Shown here in pieces: positions 1 through 5,413 of a DNA stretch of 5,413 nucleotides. The translations under genes and the position numbers were made by a program. Below the pieces are notes generated by a model. It saw only the letters and a list, made by a program, of their open reading frames with translations. It ran no database searches and was not told the DNA's origin. This DNA is from CAZESH01 sp964514665 (lineage in GTDB: Bacteria; Bacillota; Bacilli; Paenibacillales; KCTC-25726), in assembly GCA_964514665.1 (NCBI GenBank), contig CAZESH010000293.1, positions 1 through 5,413 on the forward strand, given 5' to 3'. Numbering within the stretch: the first letter of the stretch is position 1; each line of letters opens with the position of its first letter.

Positions 1-62
1 GAAACTGTTGAAATGGCCTTCTGCCAGGAGAAGCCGCCGCCTCTTCGCACCACTATTACGCC
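1..62 (-). other. open reading frame continuing past the TAG to the window edge (possible rest of the SPOR-like gene)
   Basis: Directly after the TAG, the same frame reads 20 further sense codons to the edge: GVIVVRRGGG then FSWQKAISTV. Basic residues followed by a Trp-containing amphipathic start is what is expected just before the membrane helix of a SPOR-domain protein. Of the other two frames, one stops at once (TAA) and the other gives an Arg/Leu-rich string with no family resemblance. A single base change (TAT or TAC to TAG) or a sequencing error would explain this. The fragment is short, so the reading is tentative. Confidence 0.4.
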
Positions 63-479
63 CTAGTCATCGTCCAGAACCTCCGGTTCATGGCGGCGGG
101 TAACGAATTCGCCGTCAGCACGAAAGCTGCCGCCTCCCGCATTGGGATAGATGGAAGGAGCTTCGTCTCTCCTGCTTGAAGCGGAAGCAGTAGGCTGCCC
201 AATTCCTCCCGACTGCCGAATCATCTGTTCCAGCCGCAGCGTTTCCTCATCGAAAGGGCTGGACCAAGAACCGAAATCGCTTGTAAATTGATTTAAAATT
301 GGCCTCCGATCGTTCACAGCACGCTTCTTCTCCGCCTTCTCGCCATCCTCCTGCCCGATCTTCGCCGTTTCCTCCGCATGCAGCGGCACCACCTTGCGCT
401 CGCTTCGCTCCACAGAAGGCTGTTTGTTCATGTTTTGCCGGCTGTCATCCAATCGATAGGTGATCCTGGCTTTGCTCAT
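63..479 (-). CDS. hydrophilic protein resembling the N-terminal part of Paenibacillus SPOR-domain proteins; ends at an in-frame TAG
   Basis: As read, the product is 138 residues with no membrane segment and no enzyme motif: a charged, Arg/Glu/Lys-rich region (11-60), then a conserved-looking block LNQFTSDFGSWSSPFDEET (62-80) and an amphipathic stretch LRLEQMIRQSGG (81-92), then a low-complexity Ser/Gly/Arg tail. The opening SKARITYR and the block at 62-80 resemble, from memory, the cytoplasmic N-terminus of SPOR-domain proteins of Paenibacillus, which continue into one membrane helix and an outer peptidoglycan-binding SPOR domain. No search was possible. The start is ATG at 479 rather than TTG at 500, because AAGGGAGAG (494-486) sits 6 nt before the ATG. 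The gene follows yknZ after 78 nt with no clear terminator between. The TAG at 65-63 may be a premature stop, since the same frame stays open beyond it (see next entry). If the TAG is genuine, the membrane and SPOR parts are lost, leaving either a soluble fragment or a pseudogene. Confidence 0.6.
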   Translation of the reverse strand: MSKARITYRLDDSRQNMNKQPSVERSERKVVPLHAEETAKIGQEDGEKAEKKRAVNDRRPILNQFTSDFGSWSSPFDEETLRLEQMIRQSGGIGQPTASASSRRDEAPSIYPNAGGGSFRADGEFVTRRHEPEVLDDD

Positions 480-557
480 TCCGCTCTCTCCCTTGTCCAA
501 ATCTTCTAATGTTACTCTATGATAGACAAGGTAGAATTATGAGCGGATTGTTGTCCT
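480..557 (-). other. 78-nt gap between yknZ and the SPOR-like gene, no terminator seen
   Basis: No stem followed by a T tract is present after the yknZ TAA. The only symmetry is the small near-palindrome TCTATCATAGA. A TTGTCT (529-524) could be a -35 element, but no good -10 lies 16-18 nt downstream. Read-through from the ykn operon into the last gene is therefore possible, although a weak or alternative-sigma promoter cannot be excluded. Confidence 0.45.
486..494 (-). promoter_or_regulatory. ribosome binding site choosing the ATG at 479
   Basis: AAGGGAGAG on the minus strand ends 6 nt before the ATG at 479. The upstream in-frame TTG at 500 would put the Shine-Dalgarno sequence inside the coding region and has no equally good site of its own, so the later ATG is preferred. 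Confidence 0.7.
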
Positions 558-1769
558 TTATTCGTAGCGCAAAGATTCGATCGGCTGCAGACGGGCCGCC
601 CGGTTGGCCGGATAAAGACCGAAGAAGATGCCGACAATGGCGGAAAAAATGAAAGCAAGCGCAACCGCCCATCCGGAAATGATAAATGGCCACTTGGTGA
701 ACAGTGAAAATATATATGCGCCAAGCGTGCCCAGTACGGCTCCGACAACCCCCCCGAAAAAAGAAAGAATGACCGCCTCGATTAAAAACTGTCCCATGAT
801 ATTTCCCGGTGTTGCACCGATCGCTTTGCGTATGCCGATTTCCCGCGTTCGTTCCGTCACCGAAACGAGCATGATATTCATCACGCCGATGCCGCCGACA
901 AACAGCGAAATGCCGGCAATCGAGCCGATGATCGTTTGCAGCACGTTGAAGAAGGTGCCCACCTGCTGCTGCGTATCCTTGCCGGTTTGGGCCTGATAGG
1001 ATTTCGCGTCGACGTTGTGTCTTTTGGTCATCAGCTTGATCACGGCATCGATGGTTTGGTGCACCTCTTGAGCAGATTTGGCTTCCACATAAATGTTGTC
1101 CAGCTTATTGCCTTGTCCGGCGATGGAGGACGGAATCGAGTCAATCGGCATGTATCCGCTGTAGCGCTTGCCGCCGAAGCCGCTTAAGAGCGATTTCTCC
1201 ACCTTGAAAATCCCGATGATGCGGTACATCTTGCCGTTCATATTAATTTTTTTCTGCAATGCGGCCTCGGGTGAGCCAAAGGTATCGGTTGCATATTCCT
1301 GATCCAGCACGACCACGCTTTGGCGCCCCCTTTCTTCGGAAAGGTTGAAGAAGCGTCCGGCCAAAAACTCCATGTTCTCCAGCTTCGGAAGCTCGGCATA
1401 GGTCGCCGTGATGGAAAATCGCGTGTCTTCATTCTTGCGGTTTTTCGATGTCATGCTGTAAGTCACGATTCCTACTGCATCCTTGACTTCACGCATACGG
1501 GCAATGGCGTTCAAATCCGCGGTTGTGGGCAGCAAATTATTGTATTCCTGCTGCCCCATTCCCTGCTGATAGCTTGGATACACGACAAAAAAAGCATCGT
1601 CATACTTGGCGAATTGGGAAAAAATATTGCTTTTTGCCGCCTGACCGATCGAGACAATCGTCACAACCGCTGCCACCCCGACGACAATCCCGATAATCGT
1701 CAAAAATGAGCGCATCTTGTTCAAGCGCAAATTTTCCAGCGCGATCACGACGCTTTCCCAAATATTCAA
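558..1769 (-). CDS. yknZ: YknZ-like MacB/FtsX-fold ABC transporter permease
   Basis: This 403-residue permease has the MacB four-helix layout: TM1 about 20-42, a large extracytoplasmic MacB_PCD-type domain about 45-270, TM2 about 277-302, TM3 about 326-356 and TM4 about 366-386. The conserved stretch after TM2 (VTERTREIGIRKAIGAT, 304-320) is the coupling region to the ATPase, and the end 'YPANRAARLQPIESLRYE' is the usual C-terminus of this family. Unlike Gram-negative MacB, the ATPase is a separate gene. It likely dimerises and, like other FtsX-fold proteins, transmits motion across the membrane rather than forming a classic channel. The start is TTG, overlapping the yknY stop (TTGA), with AAAGGGG 10 nt upstream. 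The next in-frame Met (residue 19) would remove the conserved N-terminal helix, and a nearby ATG at 1779 is out of frame. By comparison with B. subtilis YknXYZ it probably counters a membrane-active peptide such as SDP; the substrate is not visible in the sequence. Confidence 0.94.
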   Translation of the reverse strand: MNIWESVVIALENLRLNKMRSFLTIIGIVVGVAAVVTIVSIGQAAKSNIFSQFAKYDDAFFVVYPSYQQGMGQQEYNNLLPTTADLNAIARMREVKDAVGIVTYSMTSKNRKNEDTRFSITATYAELPKLENMEFLAGRFFNLSEERGRQSVVVLDQEYATDTFGSPEAALQKKINMNGKMYRIIGIFKVEKSLLSGFGGKRYSGYMPIDSIPSSIAGQGNKLDNIYVEAKSAQEVHQTIDAVIKLMTKRHNVDAKSYQAQTGKDTQQQVGTFFNVLQTIIGSIAGISLFVGGIGVMNIMLVSVTERTREIGIRKAIGATPGNIMGQFLIEAVILSFFGGVVGAVLGTLGAYIFSLFTKWPFIISGWAVALAFIFSAIVGIFFGLYPANRAARLQPIESLRYE

Positions 1770-2455
1770 GCGCCTTCATCCCCTTTCACTAAATCCTCCA
1801 GAATGGTCCCGTCTCCGAAGCGCAATATCCGTTTGGCATGCTCGGCAATGTCCGGCTCATGGGTGACCAGCACGATGGTCGCGCCTTCCTCGTTCAATTC
1901 CCGGAAAAGCGCCATGATTTCCTGTGATGATTTGGTGTCGAGATTTCCCGTCGGTTCGTCCGCCAGCAAAATTGCCGGATTCATGGTCAGCGCCCTGGCG
2001 ACGGCAACCCGCTGCTTTTGACCGCCCGAGAGCTCGACGGGCGTATGCTGCATCCGATCCCCCAGGCCCACTTTATTCAGCAGCTCCTTGGCGCGACCTA
2101 TTCTTTCTGTACGGCTTACGCCTCCATACAGCATGGGAAGCTCGACATTGCGCAATACCGTTTGTCTGCCGAGCAGATTGAAGCTTTGGAATACAAAACC
2201 GATTTTGCGATTCCGTACGCGCGACAGCTCTTCCTCGTTCAGCTCCTGCACTTCGATGCCGTCCAGCTCATACATGCCGGTAGTCGGGATATCCAGACAG
2301 CCGAGAATATTCATCAGCGTGGATTTGCCCGATCCTGAAGGTCCCATGATCGCCACGAATTCCCCTCTTTCAATGGCAAGGGAAAGCGGATGCAGAGCCG
2401 TGACTTCAATCGGCCCGTTTTTATAAATTTTGCTGACATCCCGGAGTTTGATCAT
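1766..2455 (-). CDS. yknY: YknY-like ABC transporter ATP-binding protein (MacB/LolD class)
   Basis: This 229-residue stand-alone nucleotide-binding subunit drives the adaptor/permease complex from the cytoplasmic face. All ABC motifs are intact: Walker A GPSGSGKST at 38-46, Q-loop Gln90 (GFVFQSFNLL), signature LSGGQ at 142-146, Walker B ILLADEP at 162-168 with catalytic Glu167, D-loop GNLDTKS at 170-176 and switch His199 (VLVTHEP). The sequence around the Q-loop and 'LADEPTGNLDTKS' is typical of the MacB/LolD/FtsE group (3.A.1.122-type). The start ATG overlaps the yknX stop (ATGA) and has AAGGTG 8 nt upstream. The end overlaps the permease start as TTGA. Length is normal for the family and nothing is damaged. 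It should form a homodimer and bind the permease rather than act alone. Confidence 0.96.
   Translation of the reverse strand: MIKLRDVSKIYKNGPIEVTALHPLSLAIERGEFVAIMGPSGSGKSTLMNILGCLDIPTTGMYELDGIEVQELNEEELSRVRNRKIGFVFQSFNLLGRQTVLRNVELPMLYGGVSRTERIGRAKELLNKVGLGDRMQHTPVELSGGQKQRVAVARALTMNPAILLADEPTGNLDTKSSQEIMALFRELNEEGATIVLVTHEPDIAEHAKRILRFGDGTILEDLVKGDEGA
1767..1786 (-). promoter_or_regulatory. RBS and TTG start of yknZ, overlapping the yknY stop
   Basis: AAAGGGG (1786-1780) lies 10 nt before TTG (1769-1767), whose last two bases begin the yknY TGA (1768-1766). The site lies inside the last codons of yknY. It decides the permease start and suggests that its translation depends on ribosomes finishing yknY. 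Confidence 0.75.
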
Positions 2456-3510
2456 TTCGGCTTCACCTTTTTGCCTTCCGATATCTGCTTCGTTACATCG
2501 GCAATGATCTCTTCCCCGTCTTTCAATCCGCTCAAAACCTCCGCATGCGTATCATCCTCTTGACCGAGCTTGACTTCCACGCGAGCGGCCTTGCCGTCTT
2601 TTATTCGATAGATGTAATCATGCTCGCCCTCCCGCTGCACAGCCGTGAGCGGCACAAGCACATGCGGAACCGCCTGCAATTCAATCGCCACCGTGGCGTT
2701 GAAGCCAGGACGCAGCTCCGGCTTTACATGGAGAATATCGATCCGCACTTCGACGGAGGGATCCTTCGAGGTGGGATCCGCCGGTGCGGCAACAGGCGAC
2801 AAGTAGCTGACCGATCCATCGAAAGCATCGGCAAACGCATCCCCGGTAACCACAGCAGGCATGGCAAGCTTGACCTTGTTGGCGTCAAGTTGATTCAAAT
2901 AGGCTTTCACCCGCAAATGCTGTGTATCCGTGATCTCAAAAAGGGCAATGCCGTTCTGAATGCTTTGTCCCTGCTCCACATTTATCGCCGTAATGACACC
3001 CTGCTGGTCGGCGACAACCTCGTTGTTTGCCAGTTTTTTCTCGAGATCGGCAATGGTGATTTTCTCGTTGGCAATACGCAGATCGTAAGACGTCAAATCC
3101 AGCGTGTCATTCGACTTGTTTTGGCCCGAGGTGATTTCTTGCTTAACAGTTTCAAAATGCTGCTTGCGCGCCTGTTCTCTTTCCACCTGAATGAGCTTAA
3201 GGTTATTTCGCTCCACCTCAAGCTGCCGCTCGATATCGGCCGTATCCAGAACCAGCAGAACCTGGCCTTTGACCGCCTGATCGCCGACTTTCGCCTTGAC
3301 CTCGGCAGCCTTCCCGCTGACTTCCGAAATTAGCTTGGTTACGCGGCTTGATTCAAGCACGCCATTGGCATAAATCTTCTCTGCAATCTTTCCCGTTGAA
3401 GCCTTTATGAGCGTGACCGGAATACTATGATTCAAACGCACAAGATTGTATGTAAAAATCGTGCCTACCGAGAGCACAAGTATGAGTCCGATGATCAGCT
3501 TTTTCTTCAT
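2452..3510 (-). CDS. yknX: YknX-like membrane-fusion (HlyD/MacA-type) adaptor of an ABC exporter
   Basis: This 352-residue extracytoplasmic adaptor is anchored by one N-terminal membrane segment (about 4-24, after MKKK). There is no lipobox cysteine, so it is a signal anchor rather than a lipoprotein. Domains in order: first beta-barrel/membrane-proximal strand (about 31-60), first lipoyl half (about 61-91, GDQAVKGQVLLVLDT), an alpha-helical hairpin (about 92-127 and 142-163), second lipoyl half (about 164-195, ADQQGVITAINVEQGQSIQNG), beta-barrel (about 196-280, with LRPGFNATVAIEL) and membrane-proximal C-terminal domain (about 281-352, VPLTAVQ then GLKDGEEII). This is the MacA/YknX layout. 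The hairpin is short compared with Gram-negative MacA, as expected where there is no TolC to reach. The start has GAGGAG (3525-3520) 9 nt upstream. Its TGA overlaps the ATPase ATG by 4 nt, implying translational coupling. It should pair with the MacB-like permease downstream. The family is very likely; the specific name yknX follows from gene order. Confidence 0.92.
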   Translation of the reverse strand: MKKKLIIGLILVLSVGTIFTYNLVRLNHSIPVTLIKASTGKIAEKIYANGVLESSRVTKLISEVSGKAAEVKAKVGDQAVKGQVLLVLDTADIERQLEVERNNLKLIQVEREQARKQHFETVKQEITSGQNKSNDTLDLTSYDLRIANEKITIADLEKKLANNEVVADQQGVITAINVEQGQSIQNGIALFEITDTQHLRVKAYLNQLDANKVKLAMPAVVTGDAFADAFDGSVSYLSPVAAPADPTSKDPSVEVRIDILHVKPELRPGFNATVAIELQAVPHVLVPLTAVQREGEHDYIYRIKDGKAARVEVKLGQEDDTHAEVLSGLKDGEEIIADVTKQISEGKKVKPK

Positions 3511-3528
3511 CCGTTTTCACTCCTCAAC

Positions 3529-4179
3529 TTATACCTTTGCAGAAAACATCGACCCCGTCCAAGCGCCGATCAGTCCAAACACCAGCCAACCCAGCACAAT
3601 CCAGACGGCGACCGACGATTTTGATTTTCTCGCCATTACGGCCGTTCCGATAATCATCAATACCAAGCCCCAGATGGAAAAAGGGTTGAGCAAACTGGCC
3701 GCTCCATAAAGAAATCCGCTCTTATTGGAGATGAATGCCGCCAAGCTGATCGACAGATCCTGGATCGACGAAGCGTCTGTCGTCCGCGCCATGATACCGG
3801 TCAAGAGTCCGGAGATAAGGCCCGGAACAGAGGAAAATGTCGACACTTTCACCAACTGCATATATTTAGCCTCTCCACGAACGATCAAATTTACAAGCAG
3901 CAGCAATAAGGCCACGACAAAGATCTTGACCGCTACTCCGAAAGCTCCACCCAACAGCGTAGTATAATGGGAGATGTTGATAATCTGATCGATATTCCCG
4001 GGCGTATTCGTTTTTGCAAACTGCTCTCGCATCATTTTTTCCGTCAGCGGCCAAATCAACCATACCGATACGATGGAAAGCAGCAAAACTGCGACAAATC
4101 CGGCAGCCCAGCCTCCCTTTTCACGTAATTTTTCAAAAGCGGCAGTCGGCGAAAACAAAACGGTCAGCAAATTTTTCAT
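3529..4179 (-). CDS. yknW: YknW-like Yip1-family membrane protein, first gene of the ABC export operon
   Basis: This is a 216-residue integral membrane protein with a Yip1-type layout. A short amphipathic N-terminus (MKNLLTVLFSPTAAFEKLRE) with the typical 'P-x-x-x-F-x-x-L-R-E' entry motif is followed by about five hydrophobic segments, near residues 24-44, 74-100, 112-132, 160-182 and 188-210. The only sizeable hydrophilic stretch is about 45-72. The start is the ATG with a strong AAAGGAG Shine-Dalgarno site (4193-4187) 7 nt upstream. The gene opens the operon and its TAA is 18 nt before the adaptor gene. In B. subtilis, YknW is a Yip1 protein of similar size encoded just before yknXYZ and reported to aid assembly or function of the transporter. 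The assignment here rests on domain type plus gene order, since Yip1 proteins diverge strongly in sequence. No enzymatic motif is visible, so it is probably a scaffold or modulator in the cytoplasmic membrane. Confidence 0.85.
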   Translation of the reverse strand: MKNLLTVLFSPTAAFEKLREKGGWAAGFVAVLLLSIVSVWLIWPLTEKMMREQFAKTNTPGNIDQIINISHYTTLLGGAFGVAVKIFVVALLLLLVNLIVRGEAKYMQLVKVSTFSSVPGLISGLLTGIMARTTDASSIQDLSISLAAFISNKSGFLYGAASLLNPFSIWGLVLMIIGTAVMARKSKSSVAVWIVLGWLVFGLIGAWTGSMFSAKV

Positions 4180-4186
4180 CTTATTA

Positions 4187-4193
4187 CTCCTTT
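4187..4193 (-). promoter_or_regulatory. strong ribosome binding site of yknW
   Basis: AAAGGAG on the minus strand, 7 nt before the ATG at 4179, is a near-perfect Shine-Dalgarno sequence and fixes the start of the first operon gene. Confidence 0.85.
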
Positions 4194-4211
4194 ACATTTT
4201 AGATCATTGCT

Positions 4212-4250
4212 AAAAAAACAATAGCATAAATAAAAGAACAAAAAAACAAT
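4212..4250 (-). repeat. 11-nt direct repeat ATTGTTTTTTT, two copies 28 nt apart
   Basis: Two identical minus-strand copies of ATTGTTTTTTT lie at 4250-4240 and 4222-4212, with start-to-start distance 28 nt. They bracket the candidate promoter: the first contains its -35 element and the second overlaps the end of the -10. They could be an operator, or just chance in a T-rich stretch. The repeat itself is certain; its function is not. Confidence 0.5.
4221..4249 (-). promoter_or_regulatory. candidate sigma-A-like promoter for the yknWXYZ-like operon
   Basis: In the AT-rich gap between the murC terminator and yknW, the minus strand carries TTGTTT (4249-4244), a 17-nt spacer and TGCTAT (4226-4221). 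Each hexamer matches only 3 of 6 consensus bases, but the spacing is ideal and it would give a leader of roughly 35 nt before the yknW start. A promoter is required somewhere here because murC ends in a terminator. No convincing sigma-W-type site (TGAAAC with CGTA about 16 nt on) was seen, although the B. subtilis ykn operon is sigma-W dependent. The exact position is a guess. Confidence 0.3.
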
Positions 4251-4310
4251 TTTTGCCACATTGCTTTCTTGTTCCGGCTGTCTTGCAGCATTTATTCACT
4301 TGGACTTCAT

Positions 4311-4341
4311 AAAAAAAGAATGACGGCACCGGTCATTCTTT
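4311..4341 (-). terminator. Rho-independent terminator after murC
   Basis: On the minus strand a perfect 10-bp inverted repeat (AAAGAATGAC at 4341-4332, GTCATTCTTT at 4324-4315) surrounds a 7-nt loop and runs straight into a T tract (4317-4311). It begins 10 nt after the murC stop codon. It should end murC transcription and separate it from the yknW-like operon downstream. In the opposite direction the stem is not followed by a good T tract, so it looks one-directional. Confidence 0.88.
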
Positions 4342-4351
4342 GCTTTAACGA

Positions 4352-5413
4352 TTATTGTTCAAAACGCTTTTCCAATTCCTTTGCCAGCCATACCGCGGAC
4401 TTCCAAATGTCCCCCGCTCCCATAGTCAACACCAGGTCGCCGCCCTGTACATGGTCCAGCAAATAATGCTGCACTTCTTCCTTGCTGGGAAGATAAGTGA
4501 TGCGTTCATTGCTGTTGCTCCTGATCATTTCGGCAAGCTTTGCGGAGCTGATGCCTTCGATTTGCCTTTCACCGGCCGGTGAATAAATATCGCACACAAT
4601 CACCTCATCCGCTTCGGCAAACGCCCGGCTGAACTGGTCCAGCAGAAAAAACGTGCGGGTGTAGCGCTGCGGCTGAAATACCGCGATGATTTTTTTGCCG
4701 GTGGCCTTGGCTGCGGCAATCGTCGCTACAATCTCCGTAGGATGGTGCGCATAATCATCGATCACCAAAATATCTCCCGCTTCTCCCAACACCTGAAACC
4801 TTCGTTTGGCCCCCCTGAATTCGAGAATGGCTTCAGCGATTTGGGAAAACGGAAGACCCGCCTCCAAACAGGCGATCAAGGTCGCCAAAGCATTGTAGAC
4901 ATTGTGCCGGCCCGGAATGGAAAGTTTGATTTCGCCCAGCAGCTGCCCTTGAAACTGTACGTCGAACGCTACTTTGCGATCACCCAGCCTGATATTGACC
5001 GCTTTGTAATCCGCATCCGTTTCAATCCCGAAGGTCACCGCCTCGGCGCGAAGCCCCGGAAGAATTTCCCGGATATAGCCGTCATCCAAGCAGACTAATG
5101 CCTTGCCGCCTTCTTGAACCTGGCTCAGAAAGGTCGCGTAAGCGCGCTTCAGCTTCAAAAAATCGCCGTCATAATTTTCCAGATGATCCGCTTCAATGTT
5201 ATTGACGATCGCCAGATAAGGATAATACTTCAGGAACGAACCATCGCTTTCATCCGCCTCCGCCACGACAAAATCGCCTTTTCCCGCCTTCGCGTTGCTG
5301 CCGATGTTCATGATCTCGCCGCCGATTAAATAGGTGGGATCGGCGCCGCAGCGTTCCATCACCATGGCGATCATCGAAGATGTGGTTGTTTTGCCGTGGG
5401 CACCGGCTACAGC
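4352..5413 (-). CDS. murC: UDP-N-acetylmuramate--L-alanine ligase MurC (5' end outside window)
   Basis: MurC is the cytoplasmic Mur ligase that uses ATP to join L-alanine to UDP-MurNAc, the first amino acid of the peptidoglycan stem peptide. The frame is open to the window edge, giving 353 visible codons before TAA; roughly the first 100 residues are missing. Numbering from the first visible residue, the P-loop GAHGKTTT is at 4-11, EADESDGS at 52-59, NNIEADHLENYDGD at 71-84 (His77), IPGRHNVYNALA at 166-177, the MurC-typical DDYAHHPTE at 219-227, FQPQRYTRT at 246-254 and MGAGD at 331-335. These cover the central ATP-binding domain and the C-terminal domain; the missing part is the N-terminal UDP-binding domain. 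DDYAHHPTE and the ADESDGSF context separate MurC from MurD, MurE and MurF. The P-loop has Ala where many MurC proteins have Thr (GTHGKT); all other key residues are present, so it should be active. An ATG at 5374 is internal, not the start, because the P-loop lies upstream of it. An intrinsic terminator follows the stop. Confidence 0.97.
   Translation of the reverse strand, partial: AVAGAHGKTTTSSMIAMVMERCGADPTYLIGGEIMNIGSNAKAGKGDFVVAEADESDGSFLKYYPYLAIVNNIEADHLENYDGDFLKLKRAYATFLSQVQEGGKALVCLDDGYIREILPGLRAEAVTFGIETDADYKAVNIRLGDRKVAFDVQFQGQLLGEIKLSIPGRHNVYNALATLIACLEAGLPFSQIAEAILEFRGAKRRFQVLGEAGDILVIDDYAHHPTEIVATIAAAKATGKKIIAVFQPQRYTRTFFLLDQFSRAFAEADEVIVCDIYSPAGERQIEGISSAKLAEMIRSNSNERITYLPSKEEVQHYLLDHVQGGDLVLTMGAGDIWKSAVWLAKELEKRFEQ

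Noticed and set aside
498..500. TTG as the start of the SPOR-like gene
   Set aside because: The Shine-Dalgarno sequence AAGGGAGAG lies downstream of it and points to the ATG at 479.
516..524. CATAGAGTA on the minus strand as a sigma-K-type -10 element before the SPOR-like gene
   Set aside because: It fits the loose CATANNNTA pattern, but no matching -35 element is found at the expected distance.
628..2426. Several plus-strand ORFs of 70-130 codons opposite the permease and ATPase genes
   Set aside because: All are mirror frames of strongly supported genes, overlap one another and show no domain or ribosome-binding evidence.
2545..3333. Plus-strand ORF of 262 codons opposite the adaptor gene
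   Set aside because: It is antisense to a gene with clear adaptor domains, has no recognisable motif and an odd composition rich in Arg, His and Ile; it is a shadow frame.
4276..4291. Short GCTG...CAGC hairpin upstream of yknW
   Set aside because: It has only a 4-bp stem and no T tract or conserved riboswitch-like features; it is probably chance.
5372..5374. ATG as the start of a 340-residue murC product
   Set aside because: The P-loop GAHGKTTT is encoded upstream in the same open frame, so this Met is internal and the gene begins outside the window.
1..5413. CRISPR arrays, tRNA or rRNA genes, insertion sequences, attachment sites
   Set aside because: No regularly spaced repeats, RNA-gene-like folds, transposase frames or terminal inverted repeats were seen; the window is tightly filled with minus-strand protein genes.

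Overview
The window is about 5.4 kb from a low- to mid-GC Gram-positive bacterium. Strong AAGGAG-type ribosome binding sites, ATG/TTG starts, a Bacillus-style four-gene ykn export cassette and the family look of the flanking proteins point to the Bacillota, most likely Paenibacillus or a relative (inference from protein style, not from a search). All real genes lie on the minus strand, so the genetic order runs from high to low coordinates. The many plus-strand ORFs are shadows of these genes.

Layout in the direction of transcription: (1) murC, 5413 to 4352, entering the window at its ATP-binding P-loop and ending in a good intrinsic terminator (4341-4311). (2) An AT-rich spacer of about 170 nt (4351-4180) with no gene. 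It holds the terminator, a weak sigma-A-like promoter candidate and an 11-nt direct repeat. (3) A compact four-gene operon: a Yip1-type membrane protein (yknW-like, 4179-3529), a membrane-fusion/adaptor protein (yknX-like, 3510-2452), a MacB/LolD-class ABC ATPase (yknY-like, 2455-1766) and a MacB/FtsX-fold permease (yknZ-like, 1769-558). The last three genes are linked by 4-nt stop/start overlaps. (4) A 78-nt gap with no evident terminator. (5) A small hydrophilic protein gene (479-63) that resembles the N-terminal cytoplasmic part of Paenibacillus SPOR-domain proteins. It stops at an in-frame TAG, but the same frame stays open beyond the TAG to the window edge.

How they work together: MurC adds L-Ala to UDP-MurNAc in the cytoplasmic stage of peptidoglycan synthesis. 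The ykn-type genes would form one envelope complex: ATPase and permease dimers powering a MacB-like mechanotransmission machine, an extracytoplasmic adaptor, and a Yip1 accessory membrane protein. In Bacillus subtilis the equivalent YknWXYZ complex protects against the SDP (SdpC) killing peptide, so a role in resistance to a membrane-active peptide is the best inference here. The final small gene may belong to a cell-wall/sporulation neighbourhood.

Nothing in the window is a wholly unknown system. The points most worth checking are the in-frame TAG in the last gene, the promoter/repeat region ahead of yknW, and the placement of the ykn cassette between murC and the SPOR-like gene.
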